A stretch of 64,000 nt of DNA from Actinernus sp. WN-2022 (taxonomy: Eukaryota; Cnidaria; Anthozoa; Actiniaria; Actinernidae), in contig JAOWCC010000019.1 of the NCBI GenBank assembly GCA_030867875.1, positions 107,884,047-107,948,046 of the forward strand, written 5' to 3'. Below, in pieces: positions 18,331 through 29,880 of this stretch. Each line of letters opens with the position of its first letter. Position 1 is the first letter of the stretch. The translations under genes were made by a program, and so were the position numbers. The notes under the pieces were generated by a model. The model was not told the origin of the DNA. It did no database searches and worked only from the letters and a program-made list of their open reading frames with translations.

Positions 18331-18599
18331 TACTAACGCTTTCGTTTTAGGGGAAATAAATCGCTTCGCCATCATGCGACCAGCTTTGGCGCATCAGTAC
18401 TTTCGAACACACTCACTACAATTAGAAACTTCAATACTATATACATTGTACTATATGGCTCACATATTTCAAATATTCTATTTATCATCACCACAATTTT
18501 TTTCTTATAAGAATAACATATTTCACACATCTGAACAGCTTAAGATATAAAATTCCACTTTTTAAACGTGATTTCAACATTTTTTTATCTCAGACAATA

Positions 18600-19455
18600 C
18601 GACGCAAAACCTAATGAGAAAACTAGGGTGCAATTTGAAAAAACGCGAGGCATGAGAAAATTGATGTTTTTAATAATAATAATAATAATATTTAATTTAT
18701 ATTGCGCGCATTACATGTGAATATGTTAATTCATGCGTGCATTACATGTACGTCTAGATAAATAATAAATAAATGAATAAATACAAACTATAGATCAAAG
18801 GCTAGTTTAAACAAGTAAGTCTTAAGTTGAGATTTAAAGTTGCAATTGGCAGGTTACCGAGTACATTACGTAGTTCGGAGGGTAATTTGTTCCACAGCTT
18901 AGGTGCGGCAGCCTTAATTATAAATGAACGATCACCAAGTGTGATTTTAGATGTGGCGCTTGCCGGCACCAAACGCAGAGAGTTACCAGAGCGTATAGGT
19001 TGTATCCAGTAGGAGTAGATATATATACAAGTTCAGACAAATACAAGGGTGCTAGGCCATATAAATACTTAAACGTAATAATCAAAATCTTAAACTGAAT
19101 ACGATATACAACAGGTAGCCAATGAAGATCGGTGAGTACAGGTGTGATATGACAAAAGCATGATACAATCATAACAAGTCGAGCTGCAGCGTTCTGTACT
19201 CGTTGAAGTTTAGCTATGTGAGATTTAGGGAGGCCGTATAGTAAACTGTTACGGTGATCGATCTTGCTAGTAATGAAAGCGTGCAGTTTAATTAGCAGTT
19301 TCGCATGAAATGTTTTTGAAATGTTTGTCCCCCTCCCCTCCCCCCACAAGTGCAATGTTGTGCAGAAATTTGTGTCAAACCCACACCCGACCAACATTTA
19401 GTATCGGGGGAGGGGGGAAGTGAAAACAATGACCATTGATCAGCCTAAAATTATT
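18600..19455 (+). repeat. 210-bp repeat, second copy split by a LINE
   Basis: The left part 18600-18671 and right part 19321-19455 match 16983-17192 at about 95 percent by eye. Between them lies a LINE fragment. Confidence 0.85.
18672..19309 (-). mobile_element. 5'-truncated CR1-like LINE fragment
   Basis: Minus strand. It encodes the RT C-terminus with DHRNSLLYGLPKSHIAKLQR, RVQNAAARLV, DLHWLPVVYRIQFK and YLYGLAPLYL, up to a tail made of ATT/AAT repeats (18672-18691). The octamer ATGTTTTT occurs on both sides (18664-18671 and 19310-19317), a probable target duplication. The insertion splits the repeat at 18600-19455. Confidence 0.82.
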
Positions 19456-19639
19456 TTACGTTCTAATCCGCTACATTCAAACGAACGTAAATTATTTTAC
19501 CCCTTAAATTCCTTGTATTATAATATATATAAATAACAACAAACTATGAACCCATGTTATGGTTGGATTCACTTGCGGATCCGATAGTGGTTTTTATTCT
19601 TATTGACTTAAACGATGCTGCGTTTGTTACAACAATTTT

Positions 19640-20700
19640 GATTCTTTCTAAGTTAAGCCTAGATAACTTGTACATATTACATGTTTTTCGATATATCGGT
19701 CCTCCATTTTCCATGGATTTTTAGTAATCTTTCAAATACATTATTATTACTGTTACGCACGACAGACGTTATCCCGCCAGATCTCGAGCTGTGGAGACCA
19801 TATTCTTTTGCATTATAACCAAGCTGGTTTAAAGTATCCTTGAATACTTCTCTACACCTAGTATACGAGAGCGATCCCTTTCTTAAAGAATAGGTATAGA
19901 TCTACTTTTATGGAAAATTAGAGGTCGGAAGAGCAGTATGTTACTACTGTTCTCTATGTTAGCTTCCTTCATATATTTCTGTAATATATTTACGGGACAG
20001 TACTTGCCACCTAATTTACTAATATATAGACATAATTGCCTTCCCTGTAGATATCTGTCTTGTTTCTTGGTATAAAAATCTTTATATATATATACTCTCT
20101 TCCTTAAAGTCAATATGGGCAGGTTGTATATTGCTTAGTTCATTAAAGCGAAAAAATCCCGCAAATCCTAAAGTACACAATGCCGCAATTCTCAGGTCTT
20201 TTACTGTAGCTTCTTTTTCACTAAATACATCTACAATTTTCTTGATGATATCTGCAGTTATTGGTTTCTTTTTCTGAATGGGTAAATTGAACTCTACTTC
20301 TTCTGGATGCCTCTATTACATTTTTACAGAAATCATTGTCCAAAGGGTTGGGGCTGTTCTCAGGTGCAAACGAGTGCAACCACTTTAGTGCTGCTTTGGC
20401 TGTGATAAGCACTGAACTAGAGTTTTCTTCTGTTTCAACTCTAACAAATAAAGTGCAACAACGGGGACTTTGAATGGTAATTGCATAGGTATACCGCTAC
20501 ATCTACACCACTCAAATAAATTCTTTATTCTTCTCAGATACGTTTTTAGCAGTAGAATCAGCTCGAGACTTCAACATTGTTTCTACAATTTGATTAAAGT
20601 TTACTCTCACAGTATCAGGCACAGCTTCCCATGCAAGACTTACTTGATCGCACAATCTGAAGAATAAAAATATAGAATTAACATTCGTGTTACTACTCAA
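19640..20700 (-). pseudogene. Tyrosine recombinase, DIRS/Crypton type
   Basis: Minus strand, three frames. It begins with a core-binding region (ALKWLHSFAPENSPNPLD near 20380). Next come ATVKDLRIAALCTLGFAG and FFRFNEL (20215-20120), the box with the first catalytic Arg. The segment with ISKLGGKYCPV follows, then box II LHSSRSGG (His-x-x-Arg, near 19775) and HGKWRTDI. An in-frame TAA at 19677-19679 ends the frame just before the expected catalytic Tyr, so this copy is dead. Its orientation and position fit the downstream half of the DIRS-like element whose RT lies at 27915-29440. Confidence 0.82.
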
Positions 20701-20739
20701 ATCATTGATCCAACGTACACTTATGTACCGAATACAGTC

Positions 20740-21130
20740 AGTGGTGTTAGTTCAGCTTCCCGCTCTTCACTTATTATAAATAAATACTGTGGCTGGTGGT
20801 AGTGATGTAAGTTTACATTCCCTCTCTTTAACTAAGCACTATACAGCCTACTGTTAGTTTTTACTTCCTTGTCTTCCCGAAGTATTGTACAGCCAGTGCT
20901 GCTAGCTTAGCTTCCCTGTTTTCACATAAGTATTGTATACTAGCCCGTGCTGTCAGTGTATAAGCATCCCGCTTTACTACTTCGCACAGCCAATGGCAAC
21001 GCTGTATGTTTAGTTTCTCGCTCTTCGTCTAAATACTATACAGCCAGTGCTGTTCAGTAGTTTTTCTTCCTTGTCTTCACCACATATTATACTGCCAGTG
21101 CTGTTTGAAATCTTCCTTTCCTTATGTTAA
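20740..21130 (+). repeat. Degenerate tandem repeat of about 60-65 bp
   Basis: Around six or seven diverged units each carry a CAGCTTCCC-like start, TCTTCAC or TGTCTTC, and TATTGTACAGCCAGTGCTG. Spacing varies, so the array is old. Confidence 0.55.
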
Positions 21131-21495
21131 CTCATAAATGAACCAGTTAAACTGCATAAATCTGGAATTGCTCTTTGCCTATATATCCTTTGACGAGCCA
21201 CTAAACTCCATTCTTATGGCGATACATGTTTCCTGTGAAACGTTCAGAACCAATTTCTGCCTTGCGCAAGGACCTCTCGTCCCTTGCGTATTTAATAATC
21301 AACTATATAACATCGAAATTTTCGAGCGACGATGGGCCAAAAGCTGGCCGACGGCCACACAGGTACAATAACTGTCCCTTTAGCTTTTTCATATAATGCA
21401 GAGTCCTCGGCACAATAGATATCGGTGCTACTATTAGGCAATTCTGTCTTTATATTTTGAATGAAAAAATCGACACCCGACGTTTCAGGATTTAA

Positions 21496-23946
21496 TAATA
21501 ATAATAATAATAATATTTTGACAGGAAAGCTCCACTCACAATTTGTAATTTTCAGGGAGGTCCTGTATTAAAAATATATATTTCACTAATATATGGAAAA
21601 CAGAAAAGATAAATGGTTGAAATAAAATAGAAATAGAACAAGGATTATTATGAAATTAAGTTATGTGCCAGTAAGATTTAAAAATTGATAATGTACATGT
21701 AGTTGATTGTATAACTTCAGAGTCTAAAGAGTTCCAGTCTAATAGTGCATGATAGGTAAACTTCTGTTGTCCCCAATTCCTACGTGCGAATGGTAAATGT
21801 AGATTGCGTTGACGGCGTGTATTATATATATGTATGAAAGTCGTGATTCTTCTTTAATTTAAAGTTGAAGTCCACCATGCTATTTAAGCATTTGAAGATA
21901 GTAATACAGCGAATAATTATTGATAGCGCCGTCGAAGGTACAGTGGTTTCCAGTTTAATATATCGAGTACTTGAGATGCAGAAGAGCTTGAGGGAAAGTC
22001 GAGCATAAGTCGAGCAGCATTATTCTGGAGAACTTGAAGGTGATCCATGAGGACGGTATTTAAAATTCTTAACTCCCCAGACGATATCGGCATAGTCAAG
22101 TAAGGGAAGGACAAAAGATTTATAGAGAGTTAGCCGCGCATGCAAGGGCAGCAAATGCTTTACCCGGCGGATGATGCCAAGACGTTGATTGACTTTATTA
22201 CTGACTCTATCCACGTGTTCTGACCAACTCATGTTCTGACTGACTGTCACTCCTAAATATTTAAAAGAGTCAGTTCGGTCAAGAGCAGAGCCATTTATGG
22301 TCAGTGAAACCTCTCAGAAATCCTTGAGCTTGCGTGCGCTGCCATAAATTACGAACTTGCATTTAGATGTATTCAGTGTCAAGAGATTGCTGTTAAACCA
22401 TTGACAAATAGAGAAAAGATCAGCGTTCAATTTATCTTTAAGTTCCTGGGAATTAGTCGAAGAGCAGTAAATTACTGTATCGTCAGCGTAGAGGGACACC
22501 TCGCAGTAATTAACACATGAGGGTAAGTTATTTACATAAACAATAAATAGTAGTGGTCCTAAGACGCTTCCTTAAGGAACTCCGACAGGAACTTTCTTGG
22601 GAGAGGAAGAGACATTTGCCAAGTTGGTGATTTGGCTTCTGTTAGATAGATAGGACTTGAACCAGTTCACACTTGTGTCAGAAAAGCCAGCTGTTACTAG
22701 TTTGTTGAAGAGAATAGTATGGTTAACAGTGTCAAACGCTTTTGACAAGTCCAGGAAAACAGCACCGGTTACTAGACCACTGTCCATATTCCCAAGGATG
22801 GTATCGGTGAAATGAGTAAGAGCGATCTCTGTTGAGAGTTTAGGTCTGAAGCCAAACTGCCTGGGTGTAAGGATCTTTTCTTCCATAAGGTAATTATATA
22901 CTTGTGCATGGACTGCCTTCTCAAGGATCTTACTAACTGTCGGGAGGATTGTAATCGGCCTGTAATTGTTGGCGTTGCTTCGATCACCAGATTTGAAGAG
23001 AGCTGTTACTTTACCAAATTTCCAGATAGAAGGGAATGTACCGAGAAGACTCAAGTGAGAGATTGAATATCTTGGTCAAAGCAGGAGTTATGACGCTTGC
23101 AGAGTCTTTCAGAAGTCTGGCGCTAATGCGATCAAGGCCAATTGATTTATTTGTCTTGAGCATTGTTAGTTGTCTATGCACAAAATTTTCTTCAACTGGA
23201 ATGAAGACAAAGTTTCGAGACCTAGCGATAGATTCACCAGAAGGGGGTCGTGGATAGAAAAAATCAAGGCTTGCTTTTATCTTAGCAGCTAATTTAGTTC
23301 CTACTGTTGAAAAATTATTATTTAAAACTTCAGCAATCGACTTTGAGTCAGTATGTGGTACGCCATCGACTTCAATACATGAAGGGATTGAGGATGTCTT
23401 TCGCGAAGTAATTTCGTTCAGTGTTTTCCATAGTTCACCGCTATTTCCCCTTTTCCTAGTAATAAGGTTTAAATAGTAATCAGCTTTGCATTTTTTGACC
23501 AGGTTGTTTACGTAGGATTTTATCTTTTTGTACATGGACCAATGGAACGACGATCTTGATTTAATGGCCTTCCGGTGGTGGTAATCTCGGTCTTGCATGG
23601 CGTTGCTTTAAAACTCTGAATGCATCCAGGGCACGTGTATATGTATAGCCTTGATTCTAGATTTTTTAATTGGAGCATGTCGATTGGCTGTATCCGTAAA
23701 TAGTTGGTTCCACGTTTCAACTGCACTATTGGTGTCCAATTGCTCGTCGACGACATTCCAACATATGTCTCTGAGTTCAGTCAGGAAAGACTCCCTTGAG
23801 TAGACTAAGTGCTTGTACGATCGATACTCTATAACCCTGCAAGGGGCCCGAGGAACACCCGCTTTGATGACACAGTAAATGAGTGAGTGATCACTCAAAT
23901 CTATGTTAATAACTCCAGAATCTACTATGCGATGATTGTTGTTAAA
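21496..23946 (-). pseudogene. Jockey/CR1-group LINE, RT nearly full
   Basis: Minus strand. The endonuclease end (SDHSLIYCVIK, 23898) is followed by a linker with GNSGELWKTLNEITSRKTS and then the RT. RT motifs are GDRSNANNYRPITILPTVSK, FLDLSKAFDTVNH, the catalytic SLYADDTVIYC (about 22495) and ILNWKPLYLRRR (21945). Stops or frameshifts occur near 23600, 23035, 22572 and 22314. The 3' tail is an AAT/TTA microsatellite at 21496-21520. The element is truncated at its 5' end near 23946 and is not functional. Confidence 0.88.
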
Positions 23947-24300
23947 GGGGCCGTCTCACCCACAGTGCTTAGCGCACTCACATAGCATAGCGGCCATTTT
24001 CGATCCATCGAAATTCAGAGTTTTATGGTAGTGGTTTTAATCTTCTCTACATCTCTGCCATCCTTCCAGCTATCGTCAAAAAAATCATACTAGGTTGAAC
24101 CTTTTCTATTGCTCTTCCTATTGAGCCTCTTATTTAAGTGTTTTAAATTATTTCGTCATGCAAATTTTTGTTTTATTTCAGGTGGCCGTAGTTCTCTGAT
24201 GGATGCCAAAGGAAACAATTGTCCGTTTGTGTCCACGATTTCCACCTACAACATAGAGAAGCTATTCTGACCATTACTCTTTATATGTAAATATATATTA
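23947..24300. other. Stretch between LINE and LTR copies
   Basis: It starts GGGGCCGTCTCACCCACAG. I see no coding sequence; it may be part of another repeat. Confidence 0.35.
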
Positions 24301-24304
24301 GCGC

Positions 24305-25140
24305 TTAATTCGAGTATCTACTATCTTTGAGCCGATTTGGGTTTTTGGACACCGTGGCTGCTTACGTGACCACAATTTGCAACAAAAATTTAACTCCACT
24401 CGAAGAACAGTTTCCTAAAATAATTTTCAGGGCTTTGGCGTTTAACTTGTGGAAACAGGTCTCTTTCTGGTTTCGAAGGGCGGAATTCGGGCTTTTAGAC
24501 AGTGATTTTGCCGAGATTTTCGGATTCACCGGGTTGATCATTTGAAGTTTATACTCGCACGAAATTTGACAAACGACAAAGCCTCCGAGACTGCATTTAC
24601 ATAATCTTTATTTCAACACGGTGTCTCATCATACATATAATGCTCTTCCCGAGAGCCGTGCATACATGAACTAATAATAAAATGACAGAAATGGATCCCT
24701 AGTTAAAAATGTGTTGTAAAAAGTGTAAATCCCTAAAATATATTATCCTAATATAAACTGCATAATTCTTATTCAAAAATTATTTGTTAATCTAAATTAT
24801 AGTGTATATTTAAATAATGCCACGCTTGTCTGTCTTCTTGTATCATTGGATAAACTATTCCAGAGAACAGCCCCCATTCATAGTTTTGTACATTAATATA
24901 GCCAGTTGCTTGGATCTTCTTGTCTCAAGATTATCCCATTCAAGCGAGCTAGCTGTTATTCGTTCACTGTTCTCTCTTGATCTGGTTCTCTGGCACCAGC
25001 AACTAGATTGCCTGCTAGCAGATGATCTCTCTCTCTCTCTCTCTGCTGGGAAAAATAAAACCGAGGGGAGAAACCTCTCTTTTCATAATTATTAGTATTC
25101 TCTGTTTATAGTACTCAGATGGCAGGGTTCGGAAGCGACG
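24305..25140 (+). mobile_element. First LTR-like copy upstream of Gypsy gag, with insertion
   Basis: Two blocks (24361-24586 and 24936-25140) match 25165-25680 in the same order: TAACTTGTGGAAA, TCTGGTTTCGAAGG, TATACTCGCACGAAATTTGA, then ATTCGTTCACTGTTCTCTC, TTGCCTGCTAGCAGAT and ATAATTATTAGTATT. A 350-bp segment (24587-24935) without a match interrupts this copy; its start looks like a minus-strand LINE tail. Confidence 0.65.
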
Positions 25141-25159
25141 GGTGAGCAGTAAATATTAT

Positions 25160-25472
25160 AGTCAACAAAATATTATAGGCAACGAAACTCCGCTTGGTCG
25201 ACCCGAAAAGAATTGAGCAATTTTCTAAAATCATTTTGAGGGCTTCGGCGTCAGTTTAACTTGTGGAAATAGAGTCTCTCTCTGGTTTCGAAGGTCTTTC
25301 ACACAGTGATTTCGCCGAGATTCCGGATCGATCAAAATTTATACTCGCACGAAATTTGACAACAGAGCCGTCGTGATAAAAATTTCCCATTGAAACGAAC
25401 TGTAATTCGTTCACTGTTCTCTCTTGAACTGGTTCTCTGGTACAGCCAGCAACGAGATTGCCTGCTAGCAGA

Positions 25473-25512
<40 letters not shown>

Positions 25513-25680
25513 CCTCTCTCTCTCTCTCTCTGCAAGTAAAAATAAAACCGAGGAGAGAAACCCCAGAGAAACATCTCGCTTTCATAATTATTAGTATTAC
25601 CCGGAGAGAGTGTTCTCTGTTTATAGCAGCGACGGTTGAGCAGTGAATGTTACAGTACAGCCAAGTAGGATACTAATAAC
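25160..25680 (+). mobile_element. LTR or leader of the Gypsy element
   Basis: This is the second, uninterrupted copy of the block just described. It ends directly before the gag start at 25681 and contains a (CT)n microsatellite at 25470-25530. I could not identify TG/CA ends or a primer-binding site, so the LTR label is inference from position and duplication. Confidence 0.55.
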
Positions 25681-26949
25681 ATGTCGGAGAAGACTTTACC
25701 CGCGTTGGACTTGTCAGGGCCTGCTTCACAAGTCGCTGAGCGGTGGCGCAAATGGAAGCGTGCATTCGAGTATTACGCCGAGGGAAAGGGAATCGAAAGC
25801 ATCAAAAAGAAAACATCTCAGTAACCTCCGCATTTCGCCGGAATGGAGGTGCAGGATATATTCGAAGACTTACAGGATCCTGGTCCAGTCCCAGCAGAAG
25901 GCGACAACGCTTACAAAGTAGCCATTCGGAAGTTAGATTCCTATTTCAAGACCGAGGAAAACATTCCTTACGAACGCCACGTTTTCCGACAACTGGCACC
26001 GAAGGACGGAGAGACCGCTGACCAGTTTATGGTTCGATTGAAAAAACAAGCTCGACACTGCAATTTTGGAGGAAGTTTGGAAGACAATTTAAGAGATCAA
26101 CTGATCGAGAAGTTAAAGAACTTTGAGCTGAGAAGAACGCTGCTGGAAACCCCAAACATTACATTAACAGAGGCCTTAAATAAATCTCGTGCTTGGGAAG
26201 CAGCCGGTAGACAAGCAGAGAACATGACTGTCCCACAACAGAGAGAGGAAGGGAATATCAATGCAGTCAAGACGAGCTACGGTGCAGGAAAGAAGAAAAG
26301 TCGAAAGTGCTTCAATTGTGACAGGGAAGGTCATCTGGCAAGAGATACAAACTGTCCAGCAAAGGGAAAGAAATGTGCGAATTGTGGTAAATATGGACAT
26401 TTTGCTGCATGCTGTAGAGGAGAAAGCGATCGTCGTGAACCAAAAGGCAATGGAGACAAGCGGAGGGGAGCCCCTTATCGGCAGTCGCACCAGAGCAACA
26501 CCAATTATGCTGGAGATCAGGAGGCGAGTGATAGTGATGAGAGTAGTGCTTTTGCATTCACTGTGACAGATCAAATGGGAGAGAGATGTAATGCAACCTT
26601 CTCTGAGGAACCTGTGATAAAAGTGAGAATCAATGGCATCCCTAAAGAAGTACTTATTGACTCTGGCTCGGTCAGCAACCTAATTGGGATGAAAGAGTTA
26701 AAAGAACTGAAGACACAAGGATTACAAGTCGACATAAAAGACTGTCACAAGAAATTGTTAGCGTATGGGGGAAAGGAATTAGAGGTGGTAGGTCAATTTG
26801 AAGCTGAACTGGAAGTATGTGACAGTAAGGAAATAAACTCGTGTTTTATAGATATCAGAAGTGGGAGGTGTTTACTGGGTCATTCGACTTCAACAGCCCT
26901 AGGCTTATTGCATATTGGACCCGAGGCCGAGGCCGGGTCTTCAAGCTAA
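25681..26949 (+). pseudogene. Gypsy-type retrotransposon gag and protease
   Basis: The frame opens at ATG 25681 and runs to 26949. It is interrupted by a TAA at 25822-25824 (codon 48). Residues after the break form a gag helical domain, then two zinc knuckles (CFNCDREGHLARDTNC and CANCGKYGHFAACC, about 26307-26415). An aspartic protease follows with the LIDSGSVSNLIG active site (about 26655). The frame ends shortly after an LLGHSTSTALGLL block. The order gag-knuckles-protease is that of metazoan Ty3/Gypsy elements. The early stop makes it non-functional as read. Confidence 0.87.
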
Positions 26950-27872
26950 ACATCCAAAAGTTTTCAATGGCATTGGCAAGCTTCAAGATTATAAATTAAA
27001 ACTACATATTGACCCACAGGTAACACCATGCAGTGGCTCAAAAGCCTAGACGCACCCCCTTCGCATTACGAGAGAAGGTAACAGCTAAAGTGAAGGACCT
27101 TATTGATAAAGATATTGTGGAGCGAGTAGATGGACCTACATCATGGGTTTAAGCCCTGTAGTGGTCGCACCGAAAGCATCGGGAGATATACGGTTATGCG
27201 TAGACATGAGGGCCAATGAAGCCATTGTTCGTGAAAGGATACCAATGCCAACTGTTGATGAAGTACTTGAGAATCTCAATGGCAGCACTGTGTTTTCCAA
27301 GTTAGATCTGCGCCTGGGATTCAATCAAATTGAATTACAGGAGGAATCAAGAGATATTACCACATTTGCCACGCATGATGGACTGTTCAGATACAAGAGG
27401 TTGATATTCGGTGTCAACTCAGCACCAGAGAAGTATCAGCAGATAATAAGACAAGTGGTCTCAGACATCAACGGGGTTCAGAACATCGCAGATGATTTGA
27501 TAGTACATGGTAAGGACAACGACGAACATGACAGGTGATACAGAGATTAGAAGATAGAACCTGACCCTCAATGCAGAAAAATGTGCGTTTCGGATGGACA
27601 AAGTGGTATTTATGGGACTTCTGTTGTCAAAATATGGCATTGGTCCAACAGAAGTCAGAAGTTTTATTGGAATGATAGGGTTCAGTGCACGTTTCATTCC
27701 TAACTTTGCAACCATTGCAGAGCCTCTGAGAGCAATTTCGAGGAAAGGAGTACCTTTCACCTGGGGCAAAGAGGAAGAAGAGTCATTCAAAGAGTTGAAA
27801 CAGCAACTAGCCAGTGCACCTGTGCTGGCCTATTTTGATAAAGATGCACACACAGTACAGCTCGCTACTTGA
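26950..27872 (+). pseudogene. Gypsy-type reverse transcriptase, truncated
   Basis: RT motifs are VVVAPKASGDIRLCVDMR, STVFSKLDLRLGFNQIEL, RLIFGVNSAPEKYQQ and the catalytic IADDLIV box (27490). A frame break near 27540 is followed by FIGMIGFSARFIPNF and the beginning of RNase H (VLAYFDKDA). The element stops at 27872, where a DIRS-like piece in opposite orientation starts. The rest of RNase H, the integrase and the 3' LTR are absent. Confidence 0.87.
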
Positions 27873-27914
27873 GACCTCCTCCATCTCCCAGTATCACGTG
27901 TTACATGGTTTCCC

Positions 27915-29440
27915 ACACTAGGAAACGGTACAGATTTGAAAAATTCTTATCGCCAACTGATGTAAATCAATTTTCATACTCCCAACTTCAATATTTGTTT
28001 TTGCAGTCTGGCTATCAGTAAACCATTTTACGTGCGACCCCGCTAATACTGGTGCAAAAGATTGCAAGGAAAACTCTACTGCAGCTAGTTCTCTCCAAGT
28101 TGAGCTCTGAATGGATTCTTGATGATTCCACATTTTATGACAAGCAAACTCCTCATTCATTGTTATTACTGATCCGCCGCATACTGTAGCGCTTGCATCT
28201 GAATACGAAAAACGATTTGGTTCTTTAGTCACAAAACATTCTCTTTTATTAGCTTCTCTTAAGTTCCTTTTCCAAAACTGCAACTCTTCTTTGCAGTATT
28301 CATCGAGACCAAATTCCGAATCCCAGTCTTTCGCACTGAGTGTTGACATAATACAGTGTCGATTCATGATTCTAGTGATATTACCGACTACGGGACCGAG
28401 AGACATAATGACCAGTAAAGAGCGCCAACTTTCTTGCGGATACTGTAAATCCCAATTCTATGATATGCTCTACAGTACTCAATATCTTCTCAATCCTTTT
28501 CTCAGTAACTTCTATGGTACCAAGTACAGTGTTCCATCTTATTCCTAGCCAAACTAAGCTTTGGTTAGGTTCCCAAACTGACTTTTCGTCATTAGTTATG
28601 AAGCCAGCTTTCCTAAGGTCTTCTCTAACGGATATGGCTATATCTGACACGTTTCATAATCCTGCTCGATCACCCAACCGTCGTCCAGAAATATTGCGAT
28701 ATTAATACACTTGAGTCTCCAGTACTTTTCTAGAGATTTTAGAATGTGGAGCGCCGTAGATAAACCAAACGGTAGGACTGTATTAAAAAACTTTCTGTAT
28801 CCGAATTGACGGGTGTCCATGCGAAGCCTAAATACGTCTGGTGGTTTTCGAATATTTCTACGTGGTGACAACCACTTTTAAGATCGAATGTAAACATATA
28901 GGCATTTCGAGTAAAATAATAAATAGCCACTTTCCAGTCTTCGTATTTAATCCTCTTCTTTGTCAAGCACTTATTTACGTGTCTCAAGTCAAGAATCAGC
29001 CTTTTCTTACCGTTCTGTTGTACAGATACAGACAGCGGATTAATCGTCGCTGGTGGTCTGTTCACTTGTATTACGCGCCCTGAATCGATCAGCTCTCAGT
29101 TAACACTTCATTTACAAAATCGGTATGTAAGGCGGCCGATTTGTTATTTCTTAATCTGATCGCTCTTGGTAATGATTTAAATGGTAACTTATAACTGTAT
29201 TCTACTACACCTAAAAACTTCCAAAACTCTAAGTTCTTCTTTCGGATTTCCTTTCACATTTGAGTTGAGCCCCTTTTCGAATTCAAATGTTTCTACAAGT
29301 GTTTCTACCTGAGCTAACTCGATGTCGTCACTGCTTTCCTCTTGAAATAGCGTGGTATGGTCCTGTCTTGTTGTAGGTATAACCCGCAATAATTTGCACT
29401 GAATGGAGCTGCCACACAATATCGATTTTTCAGCGGAAAA
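27915..29440 (-). pseudogene. DIRS-like retrotransposon RT and RNase H
   Basis: Minus strand, in several frames. RT has RLILDLRHVNKCL (about 29010), FDLKSGCHHVEI, TVLPFGLSTA (about 28790) and the catalytic IAIFLDDGW (about 28690). A connection with WLGIRWNTVLGTIEV follows. RNase H has SYSDASATVCGGSV (28195), STWRELAAVEF and WFTDSQTAKT (28010). This layout is that of the DIRS1-type RT/RNase H. Many stops and shifts show decay. Upstream, FEFEKGLNSNVKGNPKE (about 29270) marks the pre-RT linker. The continuation after RNase H is cut by the Gypsy element. Confidence 0.85.
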
Positions 29441-29454
29441 TCGAACTTTAAAGG

Positions 29455-29483
29455 CCCAGTACGGACCTTGATGCTTTGCGCGC
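29455..29483 (+). repeat. Left arm of a long-range inverted repeat
   Basis: A 29-nt segment CCCAGTACGG...GCGCGC has its reverse complement at 34888-34916 with one mismatch, 5.4 kb away. Confidence 0.85.
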
Positions 29484-29817
29484 TTAGACGCTGGCCGCCA
29501 TCTTTTGTCACAGTCGAAAATTGCTCTCTTTTCAACCGCTCTATGCAATCCACTTCCATCGGCCGTTTTTCTAATCTCCCTTTCAGTATATTTATTTTCA
29601 CATGTTGCCAAATTGTAAGGCATCATTTCTATAGCATTTTAAAGACATTTAGGTCGTAATGTAGGTGTTTTTTTTTGTTACGAGCAATGCGATGTATGTT
29701 TATGGGGAAGGCATCATGGCGGAACCGTCGGTAGGGAGACCACGTTAGCCTGGTTCTGTTCGGAAAATAAGACTTTGTTCTTCTGTATTTTACGGCCGGA
29801 ATGAGAGGAAGCCACAT

Positions 29818-29880
29818 ATGGGTTTTGCAGGAAAAAGAGTCAGTGTTTTTGCGTTGTGTTTATTGCTACTGTCATCAACG
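29818..29880 (+). CDS. Candidate first exon: signal peptide
   Basis: ATG at 29818 opens 21 codons, MGFAGKRVSVFALCLLLLSS plus Thr, running straight into a strong splice donor (ACG|GTAAGC). A basic n-region followed by a hydrophobic stretch is typical of a secretory signal peptide. No downstream exon of the same gene could be assigned with confidence (possible exons near 33067 and 33560). It could also be chance in a transposon-rich region. Confidence 0.35.

Noticed and set aside
25256..25646. Arg/Glu-rich and Ser/Leu-rich ORFs around 25.5 kb
   Set aside because: They are translations of the CT microsatellite inside the LTR-like block.
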